Part shown: positions 16,433-26,680 of the stretch, piece by piece | Layout: every line of letters begins with the position of its first letter | How positions within the stretch are numbered: position 1 is the first letter of the stretch | Assembly (NCBI GenBank): GCA_964580725.1 | Contig: CAZOLV010000013.1 | Location: 1 to 64,000 of the forward strand | DNA: 64,000 bases | DNA from: Amarolinea sp964580725 | Lineage (GTDB): Bacteria; Chloroflexota; Anaerolineae; SSC4; Amarolineaceae | Reading direction: 5' to 3' | The notes under the pieces: generated by a model | The model's input: the letters and a program-made list of their open reading frames with translations, nothing else | Database searches by the model: none | Told to the model about the DNA's origin: nothing | Position numbers and translations under genes: made by a program

Positions 16433-16711
16433 CTAGCCGCGCCGTTGCATCTGCACGACTTCCCAGATGCCCTCGCTCAGGGTGATGACCGACAGGCACG
16501 AGTTGCAGTTGGCCAGATCGGCGGCTGCCTTGCGCGCCATGTGCCCGCACGTCGGGCAGACCACCGCCTTGCGCTGCGCCTCCTGACGCACCAACAGGCG
16601 GATCACATCATCGGTGGAAGGAAGCTCCATTTCCTCTTTGAGCATTTCCACCACTTCTTGTTCTTGTTCGTTCAGCTCCAGTTCGATGCTGACGTGAAAC
16701 TCTTGAGTCAT
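16433..16711 (-). CDS. Small zinc-ribbon protein
   Basis: 92 aa. An acidic, coiled N-terminal half (ELNEQEQEVVEMLKEE) is followed by a helix (DDVIRLLVRQEAQR) and a zinc ribbon of the form CPTCGH-x11-CNSC. No family assigned. The start at 16711 has GAGGA six bases upstream. First gene of the zinc ribbon-methyltransferase-SDR operon behind a strong promoter. It may be a regulatory or RNA/protein-binding partner; that is inference. Confidence 0.78.
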   Translation of the reverse strand: MTQEFHVSIELELNEQEQEVVEMLKEEMELPSTDDVIRLLVRQEAQRKAVVCPTCGHMARKAAADLANCNSCLSVITLSEGIWEVVQMQRRG

Positions 16712-16767
16712 GATCGTCCTCGTGCGAAAAATCTACGGGGAAACGTTCGTTGGGGCAACCCAGGGGG

Positions 16768-16796
16768 ACTATAACCCAAAAACTGGCGATTGTCAA
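16768..16796 (-). promoter_or_regulatory. Strong sigma70-type promoter
   Basis: On the minus strand a perfect TTGACA (16796-16791), 17 bp and TATAGT (16773-16768). It begins one base after the stop codon of the AGPS-like gene and drives the zinc ribbon-methyltransferase-SDR operon with a leader of about 50 nt. Confidence 0.8.
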
Positions 16797-18389
16797 TCAG
16801 GCCAGCAGTTTGCCGGGATTGAGCAGGCCGGCAGGATCGAAACGCTGGCACAGATCGCCCAACGCCGCCATGCCCAGTTCGCCCTTTTCATGTGCCAGAT
16901 AGGGCCGATGATCCAGCCCAACGCCGTGCTGATGGCTGATGGGGCCGCCGTGCTGGATGATGATCGTGCTGGCCAGATGCTTGAGCGTCTGCCAGCGATG
17001 CAGGTTTTCGTCGGGATCCGCCGCCAGGCGATAGAGGTAGGTGGTGTAGACGCTGGCGCCGCTTGGGTAGAGATGCGAAAGATGAGAAAAAACGTGCGTT
17101 CGTTCACCTCGTTCGGCCAGCCCGCTGCCCAGCGCCTTGTCCAGCGCTGCCGTCAGCGAGGTGACGGCGGTCCAGTCCACCACGGTTTCGACGGTGTCGA
17201 GGGCATAGCCCATCTCCCACAGGGTGTTACGCAGGTAGGGGGTGCGGAAGCGGCTTTTGCGCCACTGCTGCCCAAAGGCGTGCGGCGCTTCGACGCCGCC
17301 GTGTCGTCGCGCCAGGGTCAGCGCCGCCCGCTGCGCCAGCTTGACCGGCGCCTCGCCGCCGCTGAAGCCCAGGATCGTCAGGCACTTTGCGTGGTCAAGG
17401 CCGCGCAGCGCCAACAATCGTTCCAGCGCCCCGATCAGCGTGCGGTGGCCGGCCAGGGCCAGGGTCGTTTGCGTTTCCGCCGCTGTGCTGAGCCGCAGCA
17501 TGGAGAGGGGAAGCTCGGCCTGCACAATCGCGCGCACAGCGGCCTGCCCGGCTTCGAAGTGGGGAAAGAAGACGGCGCGAAAGTCCTCCAGCGCAGGACG
17601 GGGCCGGATGCGCACCACGGCGCGGGTCAGAATGCCGAGGCGGCCTTCGGAGCCAAGCACGATCTGGCGCAGGTCTGGCCCGCTGGCGGCGGCGGGAAAG
17701 GAGGGCAGATCGAGCACACCGGCGGGGGCAAGCAGGCGTCCGCCGGCAAAGAGCGCCTCGATGCGCCCAAAGCCCAACGATTGCTGCCCGCTGGAGCGGG
17801 TGACGATCCAGCCGCCCAGGGTCGAATACTCGAACGACTGCGGGAAATGCCCCAACGTGAAGCCGCGCGCCTGAAGATGTTCTTCCAGCGCCGGGCCGGT
17901 GACGCCGGCGCCAAATGTGGCCAGGTGGTTGCGTTCGTCGCATTCGAACAAGGCGTCCAGGCGGCGCATGTCCACCGTCAGTATGGGCGCGGCGCCGGCG
18001 ATGGGGTTGATGTGACCAACGACGCTGGTGCCGCCGCCGTAGGGAATCAGGCGAGCGCCGGTCGTTTGGGCATAGGCGATGAGGGCGCGCACATCCTCCT
18101 CGCCGGCGGGAAAGGCCACGCCATCCGGCAGCGCGCCCAACCGGCCGCTGCGCAAGGCGATCCAGTCGGGCAAGCTCTGGCCGCGCGCATGGCGCACACG
18201 TTCGGCGGGGTCGTCGGTCACAAGCGGGTGCGCAGGCAGGCGCGTGGGGGGCACGGCGTCGAGGACCGACTGCCAGGCGGCGTCGTGCGGTGGCTTGCCT
18301 GGCCCAACAGCGTCGTGAATGAAGCGCGCCGCCGCTTTGGGCATGGGCGCTGAGATCGCATCGTCGCCCCAACCGTTCCAACGTCGCAT
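16797..18389 (-). CDS. FAD-linked oxidase, alkyl-DHAP synthase-like
   Basis: 530 aa of the VAO/PCMH flavoprotein fold. The FAD pyrophosphate loop is PYGGGTSVVGH near residue 115. GGWIVTRSSGQQSLGFGRIE is the AGPS-type segment after the FAD loop. The C-terminal SHQHGVGLDHRPYL matches the His-rich active-site motif of alkyldihydroxyacetonephosphate synthase. AGPS swaps the acyl group of acyl-DHAP for a fatty alcohol to start ether lipids; bacterial homologs may instead be 2-hydroxyacid oxidases. The start at 18389 has an ideal AGGAGGTGA ribosome site. It follows the Gfo/Idh gene on the same strand. Confidence 0.85.
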   Translation of the reverse strand: MRRWNGWGDDAISAPMPKAAARFIHDAVGPGKPPHDAAWQSVLDAVPPTRLPAHPLVTDDPAERVRHARGQSLPDWIALRSGRLGALPDGVAFPAGEEDVRALIAYAQTTGARLIPYGGGTSVVGHINPIAGAAPILTVDMRRLDALFECDERNHLATFGAGVTGPALEEHLQARGFTLGHFPQSFEYSTLGGWIVTRSSGQQSLGFGRIEALFAGGRLLAPAGVLDLPSFPAAASGPDLRQIVLGSEGRLGILTRAVVRIRPRPALEDFRAVFFPHFEAGQAAVRAIVQAELPLSMLRLSTAAETQTTLALAGHRTLIGALERLLALRGLDHAKCLTILGFSGGEAPVKLAQRAALTLARRHGGVEAPHAFGQQWRKSRFRTPYLRNTLWEMGYALDTVETVVDWTAVTSLTAALDKALGSGLAERGERTHVFSHLSHLYPSGASVYTTYLYRLAADPDENLHRWQTLKHLASTIIIQHGGPISHQHGVGLDHRPYLAHEKGELGMAALGDLCQRFDPAGLLNPGKLLA

Positions 18390-18436
18390 GGCATCACCTC
18401 CTGTTTACGATCAGCGGCTGGCTCGTCGCCAGCATG

Positions 18437-19420
18437 TCACAACGTCACGGGGCGGTTGCTCTGCGCCGCAGCAACCAGCGCCGTGATGGCGGCCACGTTG
18501 GCGCGGCTGTCGGCCAGGCTGACGCGTGGCGCTGCGCCCAACAGCACGGCGTCGGCCATGTCCTCGATCTCGCCGAGATAGAGCGACTGACCTTCGATCA
18601 CAATCGTCTCGACCTCGTCGTTCGGGTGACGCAGCAGCAACTGTTCGTGCAACTGCGGACGAAACGGAACCGGCACGGTCAAGACGCGTTCGGCGCCCAC
18701 AATTTCCATGAAGGTGCGGAAGGGCAGCCGGAACGAGGCGTCGAACTGGGCCAACGCGCCGCCTGCGAAGCGCATCTGACCGCAGAAGAGTTCGTCCACG
18801 CCCGAAGCGCCGGTGACCTGCCAGCCGAACACCTCGCACGGCTCGGCGCCGAGGATGTAACGGGCGAAGCTGATGGGATAGCAGCCGACATCCCAAATTG
18901 CCCCGCCGCCGAGATCGGGTTGCAGGCGGACATTGTGCGGGTTGGTCAGCGGGAAACTGAACGCGCCGCGCAGCAGGCGCACCTCACCCAGCGCGCCGGC
19001 CTCCACCAGCGCCTTGACGCGCAGCGTTTGCGGGTGATGCCGGTACATAAAGGCCTCGGCCACCACCACGCCCGCTTTCTGCGCCTCGCTGGCGATAGCA
19101 TCCACCTCGGCGACGCTCATGGCCAGCGGTTTTTCGCACAGCACATGCTTGCCGGCGCGCACGGCGGCGATCGTCCAGTCAACATGCAGGCTGTTGGGCA
19201 GCGAAATGTAGACAACTTCGATGTCCGGGTCGGCCAGGAGTTGTTCGTAGCTGCCCAGTGCGCGTGGAATGCGCCACTGCGCCGCATAGGCCTCGGCCTG
19301 CGCCTGTGTGCGGCTGGCCACAGCGGTGACGACGTTGCGGGTCGAGAGGGGCATGGCGGTCAGAATGGCGCGGTTGATGCGGGCCGTGCTCAACAAACCC
19401 CAACGCAGAATTTTGCTCAT
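18437..19420 (-). CDS. Gfo/Idh/MocA family NAD(P)-dependent oxidoreductase
   Basis: 327 aa. The N-terminal Rossmann start (LRWGLLSTARINRAIL), the EKP motif in VLCEKPLAMS, and the catalytic-domain signature GGGAIWDVGCYPI match the dimeric sugar/cyclitol oxidoreductases. Substrate cannot be named. The start ATG at 19420 overlaps the mutY stop (ATGA, 19417-19420). The longer open frame to the right lies inside mutY and is a shadow. Confidence 0.92.
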   Translation of the reverse strand: MSKILRWGLLSTARINRAILTAMPLSTRNVVTAVASRTQAQAEAYAAQWRIPRALGSYEQLLADPDIEVVYISLPNSLHVDWTIAAVRAGKHVLCEKPLAMSVAEVDAIASEAQKAGVVVAEAFMYRHHPQTLRVKALVEAGALGEVRLLRGAFSFPLTNPHNVRLQPDLGGGAIWDVGCYPISFARYILGAEPCEVFGWQVTGASGVDELFCGQMRFAGGALAQFDASFRLPFRTFMEIVGAERVLTVPVPFRPQLHEQLLLRHPNDEVETIVIEGQSLYLGEIEDMADAVLLGAAPRVSLADSRANVAAITALVAAAQSNRPVTL

Positions 19421-20595
19421 AGCGCCTCGCTTCGCTCTCCTTCGTGTGGCCAGACGCCGGCGGTGCGCAGTGTCTGGATGATTTTCAAGTCGGTGGCGGG
19501 CAGGGCAAAGCGCGCCATCTCCGCCGGTCGCACCCAAGCCCAGGCGGCGACGCCCAACGTTTGCGGCTGGCCCAGGCGCCAGCGGCAGTCGAAGGCGTGC
19601 AGAGTGATGCGTAGATGCGTGTAGGTGTGTTCGACGGCGGCCAGTTCGACGCCCACCGTCACCTCGACGCCCAGTTCTTCCATGATCTCTCGCCGCAGGC
19701 ACTCTGGCAAGCTCTCGCCCGCTTCCTGCTTGCCGCCGGGAAACTCCCACAGGCCTCCCAACATGCCATTGGCCGGCCGTTGGGCGATGAGCAGACGGCC
19801 ATCGGCGCGCCAGATCAGGCCGCAGGCGACATCGAAATGGGGTAGCGCCTTGCGCGCCTGACGCACGGGCCGCGCCGCCTGCACACCACGCGCCTGGGCC
19901 AGGCAAAGATCAAGCAGCGGGCAGGCGGTGCAGTTGGGCCGCCCCGGCAGGCAGACGCTGGCGCCCAAATCCATCAAGGCTTCGTTCAACGCCCCCACCT
20001 GGCCAGCGTGCGGGACGGCGGCGACCAGGGCTTCGCTCAGGCGCCAAAGCTGCGCCTCGGCGCCGGCCTGGCCGAGCGGGGCATCCAGATCGAACAGGCG
20101 GCTGAGCACGCGCTTCAGGTTGCCGTCGAGCAGGGCGGCGCGCTGGCCAAAGGCCAGGCTCAAAATGGCGCCGGCGGTGGAACGACCAATGCCGGGTAGG
20201 GCGGTCAGGGCGGCGCGGGCGGCGGGAATCTGGCCGCCGTGCTGCGCCATGACGATCTGGGCGGCGCGGTGCAAATGGCGAGCGCGGGCATAGTAGCCCA
20301 GACCTTCCCAATACTTGAGCGCATCGTCCAGCGCAGCCTTCGCCAGGGCGGCGACGGTGGGAAAACGCGCCAACCAACGTTCGTAATAGGGGATAACGAC
20401 GGCGGCTTGCGTCTGTTGCAGCATCACCTCGCTGACCCAAACCCGATACGGGTCGCGCCCGCCGTTCGCGGCGGGTTGGCGCCAGGGGAGCGGGCGCTGC
20501 TGTGCGGCGCCCCAAGCCAACAGCCGGGCGGCAATTTGGGGCGGGTCGGGCGGCGACAACGGGGCAGATGTGGCAAATGCCTGCTGAGGCGTCAT
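19417..20595 (-). CDS. mutY: A/G-specific adenine glycosylase MutY
   Basis: 392 aa. Removes adenine mispaired with 8-oxoguanine. Visible are the VSEVMLQQTQ substrate-binding helix, the helix-hairpin-helix ALPGIGRSTAGAI, the catalytic Asp in LDGNLKRVLSR, the [4Fe-4S] loop Cys-x6-Cys-x2-Cys-x5-Cys (CLPGRPNCTACPLLDLC), and a C-terminal Nudix-like domain with GGLWEFPGGKQEAGE. Length is normal. The gene is coupled to the downstream oxidoreductase and preceded by a 67-residue zinc-ribbon protein nine bases away. Confidence 0.96.
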   Translation of the reverse strand: MTPQQAFATSAPLSPPDPPQIAARLLAWGAAQQRPLPWRQPAANGGRDPYRVWVSEVMLQQTQAAVVIPYYERWLARFPTVAALAKAALDDALKYWEGLGYYARARHLHRAAQIVMAQHGGQIPAARAALTALPGIGRSTAGAILSLAFGQRAALLDGNLKRVLSRLFDLDAPLGQAGAEAQLWRLSEALVAAVPHAGQVGALNEALMDLGASVCLPGRPNCTACPLLDLCLAQARGVQAARPVRQARKALPHFDVACGLIWRADGRLLIAQRPANGMLGGLWEFPGGKQEAGESLPECLRREIMEELGVEVTVGVELAAVEHTYTHLRITLHAFDCRWRLGQPQTLGVAAWAWVRPAEMARFALPATDLKIIQTLRTAGVWPHEGERSEAL

Positions 20596-20604
20596 GCGCA
20601 GCCT

Positions 20605-20808
20605 TCAGCGCACTGCCGGGTTGAGCAGGAAGAGCTGAACGAAGAGCCAACCGATCATCAAAAACGCGGCGATGACCCAGAGCAGCGTCGGATCGAAGGG
20701 GCGGCGCTTGCGCGGCGGCGTCTGCGGTTTGGGCAGCGGCGTCTGGCAGCGCCAGCAGACCATCTTGTCATCGGGGTTCCAGGTGTGGCAGTTGGTGCAA
20801 TCAGGCAT
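20605..20808 (-). CDS. Zinc-ribbon, single-span membrane protein
   Basis: 67 aa. Two CxxC pairs (CTNCHTWNPDDKMVCWRC) form a short zinc ribbon, followed by a basic Pro-rich linker (PKPQTPPRKRRP) and one membrane helix (LLWVIAAFLMIGWLFVQLFL). AGGTG lies seven bases before the ATG. No function known; zinc ribbon plus one helix proteins are common and uncharacterised. It shares the strand with mutY downstream. Confidence 0.8.
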   Translation of the reverse strand: MPDCTNCHTWNPDDKMVCWRCQTPLPKPQTPPRKRRPFDPTLLWVIAAFLMIGWLFVQLFLLNPAVR

Positions 20809-20897
20809 AACGGTTCACCTCGCACAGAAACGAGACGCAGCCCTGGGTCGGTTTGCGTCGCCAGGACGACCGTGTGCAGCGGTCAGGCGGGGGGGGG

Positions 20898-20932
20898 CGG
20901 CAGTCGAACGCCGGCGGGACGTTCGACTGCCG
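20898..20932 (-). repeat. 13-bp perfect inverted repeat after pckG
   Basis: CGGCAGTCGAACG (20898-20910) pairs exactly with 20920-20932 around a 9-nt loop. It begins 10 bp after the pckG stop, and transcription then enters a run of nine C. With no T tract it would be an atypical terminator or a 3'-end stabiliser. Confidence 0.65.
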
Positions 20933-20942
20933 CCGGGCCGCG

Positions 20943-22763
<1,821 letters not shown>

Positions 22764-22977
22764 AAATTTCTTGCTTGCCTTTCTTGCAGATGTCCCATCG
22801 AGACCTTTGGCCAGGATCGGGAGGCCCGGCCAGGCGTTATGACATGGCTTTGGTTCCGATCGTCTCTCACAGCCAATTGCATGGGCCGATTGTACCCCAG
22901 GGTGCGTTGGCCAGGTATGATACTCATCAGCCCGCCAGGCTGCGAATGCGCCTGAACTCCGCACCCGGCAATTTCTC

Positions 22978-23892
22978 CTACCCTTCGCGCCGGTATGGTT
23001 TGAGCAGCGCCGAGGGGTAGGAGGCGTTGCGCCCTGCCAGCGCCAACGCGGCGATCGTCACCAGATAGGGCAGCGAGAGCAGGAGTTGATAGGGCACGGC
23101 CACCCCGATGGCGCGCAGGCGCAGTTGCAGCGCCTCGACGCCGCCAAAGAGCAGCGCGCCCAACATGACGCGGCCCGGCTCCCAGTTGCCGAAGATGACG
23201 ATGGCGATGGCCACCCAACCGCGCCCGGCCACGATGCCGAAGGTGGCGGTGCCAAGCTGCGCCAGCGACAAGAACGCACCGCCCAGCCCCATCGAAGCGC
23301 CGCTGAGCGCCAGCGCGGCGTAGCGCACACGCGCCACCGGGACGCCCGCCGCATCGGCGGCTTCGGGATTTTCGCCCACCGCACGCACCCACAGCCCGAA
23401 CGTGCTGCGGTACAGCACCCACGACGCCAGCGGGGTGAGCAGAAAAACGAGATAGGTCAGCCAATACTGCTCGAAGATCGGTGCGATAGGACCGAGCGCC
23501 GGCAGGCTCAGTTGCTGGAACGGCTCCAGCGCCGGCGGGTTGGCGCTACCCTTGAAAATGACACGAAAGACGAACAGCGCCAGGCCAGAGGTGAGCAGCG
23601 TCAGGCCCAAGCCAGAAACATGCTGATTCAGCCCAAGCGTCACGGCCAGCCAGGCCATCAGCAGGCCGGCCAGGATTCCGAGCAGCATGGCGGCCAGCAG
23701 GCCGGCAAACAGCGAGCCGGTGAGATAGGCGACGATGAAGCCCAGGATTGCGCCCATCAGCATGATGCCTTCGATGCCCAGGTTGAGGACGCCGGCGCGC
23801 TCGGCGAAAACTTCGCCCAGCCCGGCAAAGAGGATTGGCGTTGCCACACGCAAGGTGGCGGCCAGCAGGCCAATGATGAGAGTTTCGTCCAT
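22978..23892 (-). CDS. Nucleoside ABC transporter permease (subunit 2)
   Basis: 304 aa with about eight to nine membrane helices. The family signature GEVFAERAGVLNLGIEG near residue 26 is characteristic of the YufQ/NupQ-like permease of BMP-dependent nucleoside importers. The EAA-like loop is AVGENPEAADAAGV. It overlaps the first permease by one base (TGATG), so translation is coupled. Last gene of the importer operon. Confidence 0.93.
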   Translation of the reverse strand: MDETLIIGLLAATLRVATPILFAGLGEVFAERAGVLNLGIEGIMLMGAILGFIVAYLTGSLFAGLLAAMLLGILAGLLMAWLAVTLGLNQHVSGLGLTLLTSGLALFVFRVIFKGSANPPALEPFQQLSLPALGPIAPIFEQYWLTYLVFLLTPLASWVLYRSTFGLWVRAVGENPEAADAAGVPVARVRYAALALSGASMGLGGAFLSLAQLGTATFGIVAGRGWVAIAIVIFGNWEPGRVMLGALLFGGVEALQLRLRAIGVAVPYQLLLSLPYLVTIAALALAGRNASYPSALLKPYRREG

Positions 23893-25019
23893 CAGCTTTC
23901 TTTCTGGAGCCTGCTCAGGCCGCCGGCCGCCGGCGGTTCGTGCAGGCGCTGCGGTTGCACCCGGCGCAGGCGGTACTGCGTGAGCAGGAGAAGGGCCAGG
24001 GTCGCCAGGAGCAGGGTAGCCTGGACGACATCGGTCAGGAACGAGGGGACGCCCAACTGGCGGCTGACCGACTGGCCGCCCACTTCGATCAGGCCGATGA
24101 AGAGGGCCGCCAGCCCGGCGCCAAAGGGGCTGAGGCCGCCCAACGTGGCGACGACGATGCCGGAATAGCCGTAGCCGGGCGAGATGTCTTCCAGCAGGCG
24201 CTGGTGGAGGCCGGCGACTTCGCTGGCGCCCGCCAGGCCGGCAATCCCGCCGCTGACCAGCGCCGCCGTCAGGGCGATGCGCCCCACCTGCACCCCCATG
24301 AAACGGGCCGCGTCCCGGTTCAGCCCCACTGCGCGCAGGCGCATGCCGAGCGGCGTGCGCGTCAGCACCCACCAGATGGCGAGCATGACGAGCAAGCCGA
24401 TGACCAGGCCAATATGGACGCGTGAGCGCGGCACGATGACGAAGAACTGGGCGTTGGGTGCAATGCGCGGCGACTGCGGCCAGTTGGTGATGGGGTCGAG
24501 CCACCAGGTTTGCAGCACGGCGTTGATGAGGTAGAGCATGACCGAGTTGAGCAGGAGGGTCGTGACCACCTCATCCACCGAGAGGCGGGTGCGCAGCCAG
24601 GCGGGCAGCCAGGCCCAGGCCAGGCCGCCCAGAAAGCCGGCCAGAGCGATCAGGGGAACCATGAGCAAGACGGGCAGCGTGTGCGCCAGCGGGGTTTGTC
24701 CAAGCCAGGCGGCCGCCAGCGCGCCAGCGTAAAGCTGTCCTTCGGCGCCGATGTTGTAGTAGCCGCAGCGAAAGGCAAAAACGATCGCCAGCCCGGTCAA
24801 GAAGAGCGGCGTCGCTTTGACCAGCACTTCGAGCGCGCTGACCGAGGCGGTCAGCGGTTCGATGAGCATGGCGTAGAAGGCGTCGAAGGGGTTGGCGCCG
24901 GCGAACAGCAGCAGCGTCGCCGTCAGGATGAAAGTCGTTGCAATGGCAAGCACAGGAATCAGCGCCCGCATCCATGCAGGCGCTGCGCCGCGCTCGAATC
25001 GCCAGCCAAAGAATGTCAT
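23892..25019 (-). CDS. Nucleoside ABC transporter permease (subunit 1)
   Basis: 375 aa with about ten hydrophobic segments. FRCGYYNIGAEGQL near residue 84 is the counterpart of the VLNLGIEG signature in the partner subunit; GLNRDAARFMGVQ is the cytoplasmic coupling loop. It matches YufP/NupP-like permeases. It overlaps the ATPase gene by four bases (25016-25019) and the second permease by one base. Confidence 0.93.
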   Translation of the reverse strand: MTFFGWRFERGAAPAWMRALIPVLAIATTFILTATLLLFAGANPFDAFYAMLIEPLTASVSALEVLVKATPLFLTGLAIVFAFRCGYYNIGAEGQLYAGALAAAWLGQTPLAHTLPVLLMVPLIALAGFLGGLAWAWLPAWLRTRLSVDEVVTTLLLNSVMLYLINAVLQTWWLDPITNWPQSPRIAPNAQFFVIVPRSRVHIGLVIGLLVMLAIWWVLTRTPLGMRLRAVGLNRDAARFMGVQVGRIALTAALVSGGIAGLAGASEVAGLHQRLLEDISPGYGYSGIVVATLGGLSPFGAGLAALFIGLIEVGGQSVSRQLGVPSFLTDVVQATLLLATLALLLLTQYRLRRVQPQRLHEPPAAGGLSRLQKES

Positions 25020-26572
25020 ACGCGGTCGTCCATCATGGTGATCGGGGCCGCCGGCTGCTCTGTGCGGCGCTCGGTGGAACCGGCCATCAGCAGGCCGAGC
25101 GCCTGGGCGCTGGCTCGATGGACAGGCATCTCGCCCACCAGGCGCCCTTCGAACATCACGACGATGCGGTCGGCCAGGGCCAGGATTTCGTCCAGGTCGC
25201 CGGAAATGAGCAGCACGGCGGCGCCGCGCTGGCGTTCGGCCAGCAGGCGGCTGCGCACGTAATCGGCGGCGCCAATGTCCAGGCCGCGCGTGGGGTCAAC
25301 CGCCACCACCAGGGCCGGGTTGCGATGCAGACTGCGCGCCAGGATCAGTTTTTGGATGTTGCCGCCAGAGAGGGTGCGCACGCGGTCGCCGGGCTGCGCC
25401 TTGATCTGATACTGGGCGATGAGCTGGCCAGCATGGGCGGCAATGGCAGCTTTGTTCAGTTGGCCGCGCTGGACGAATTCGGGCAGGTATTCGAGCACCA
25501 GGTTCTCGGCCACGGTCATCTCGCCGACGACGGCGGTCAGGCGGTCTTCGGGGATGTGACCAACGCCGCGCTGCACGATCTGGTTGGGTGTCAGGTGCAG
25601 CAACGGCTCGCCGTTCAGCGCCACACGCCCATGCGCGGCGGGGCGCAGTCCCTGCAACACCTGCGCCAGTTCGCTTTGACCGTTGCCGGAGACGCCCGCC
25701 ACGGCAACGATTTCGCCGCTGTGCACCTGTAGAGAGACGCCGCGCAACGCATCCTGACCCTTGCTGCTGCGTGCGTGCAGATCTTCGATGACGAGGACGG
25801 GGGCGGCAGTCACGGCGGCGGAGGCGGCGGCCGCGGCCGACCGGCCGACGCCAAAGCTGCGGCGGCCCACCATCAGCAGGGCCAGGTCGCTTTCGCTGGC
25901 GGTGCTGGTGGGCATGTGCCCGACGACGCGCCCATCACGCAGCACGGTGACCCGATCGCTGGCGGCCATCACCTCTTGCATTTTGTGGCTGATGAAGACA
26001 ACGGCCAGGCCATGCGTCACCAGGCGACGTACAGCGGCAAAGAGGGCGTCGGACTCCTGCGGTGTCAGGACGGCGGTCGGTTCGTCCAGGATCAGCACGC
26101 GCACGTTGCGGTGCAGCGCCTTGAGGATTTCGACGCGCTGTTGTTCGCCCACCGACAGGTGGCGCACGAGCGCCTGCGGGTTGACCTGAATCTGGTAACG
26201 CTGTGCGGTGGCGGCGACGTTGCGCATGGCGGCGTCGTGCTGAAAGCGCAGCCCGGCCGGCATGCCAAGCGTGACGTTTTCGGCGACGCTGAGGGTGCGA
26301 ATCAGGGTGAAGTGCTGGTTGACCATGCCGATGCCATGTGCGATGGCGGCGGCGGGAGAGCGCAGGCGCACCACTTGATCGCCGATACGGATTTCGCCGG
26401 CGTCGGGGGCATAGAGGCCGTAGAGGATTTTCATCAGCGTGGATTTGCCGGCGCCGTTCTCGCCGAGCAGGGCGTGAACTTCGCCGGCGCGCAGCGTCAG
26501 GTCAATGCTGTCATTGGCCAGCAGCCGTCCAAACCGCTTGCTGATCCCCTGCATGACGACCGTTTGTGCCAT
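25016..26572 (-). CDS. Nucleoside ABC transporter ATPase (tandem domains)
   Basis: 518 aa with two ABC domains, as in RbsA/YufO-type sugar and nucleoside importers. The first domain has GENGAGKST, LSVGEQQRVEI and LILDEPTAVLTPQE; the second has the degenerate Walker A GVSGNGQSE and LSGGNIQKLILAR. An Ala-rich spacer (SAAAAASAAVTAA) links them. The start at 26572 (MAQTVV) has AGGT five bases upstream; an ATG 12 bp earlier is less well supported. The second site is probably weak in hydrolysis, as usual in this family. Confidence 0.94.
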   Translation of the reverse strand: MAQTVVMQGISKRFGRLLANDSIDLTLRAGEVHALLGENGAGKSTLMKILYGLYAPDAGEIRIGDQVVRLRSPAAAIAHGIGMVNQHFTLIRTLSVAENVTLGMPAGLRFQHDAAMRNVAATAQRYQIQVNPQALVRHLSVGEQQRVEILKALHRNVRVLILDEPTAVLTPQESDALFAAVRRLVTHGLAVVFISHKMQEVMAASDRVTVLRDGRVVGHMPTSTASESDLALLMVGRRSFGVGRSAAAAASAAVTAAPVLVIEDLHARSSKGQDALRGVSLQVHSGEIVAVAGVSGNGQSELAQVLQGLRPAAHGRVALNGEPLLHLTPNQIVQRGVGHIPEDRLTAVVGEMTVAENLVLEYLPEFVQRGQLNKAAIAAHAGQLIAQYQIKAQPGDRVRTLSGGNIQKLILARSLHRNPALVVAVDPTRGLDIGAADYVRSRLLAERQRGAAVLLISGDLDEILALADRIVVMFEGRLVGEMPVHRASAQALGLLMAGSTERRTEQPAAPITMMDDRV

Positions 26573-26680
26573 GATTACCTGCATTGTGGGAGCCGAATCG
26601 CCATACGAACACCCAGGCGCAGGGCGCAGGTCCATCGGCGCGACGACGCGCCTGGCGCCTGGGTGCCGATCGGCTGGCTG

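Noticed and set aside
16710..18353. Plus-strand open frame of about 547 codons
   Set aside because: Antisense to the FAD-linked oxidase; composition is His/Gln/Arg-rich as expected for a shadow.
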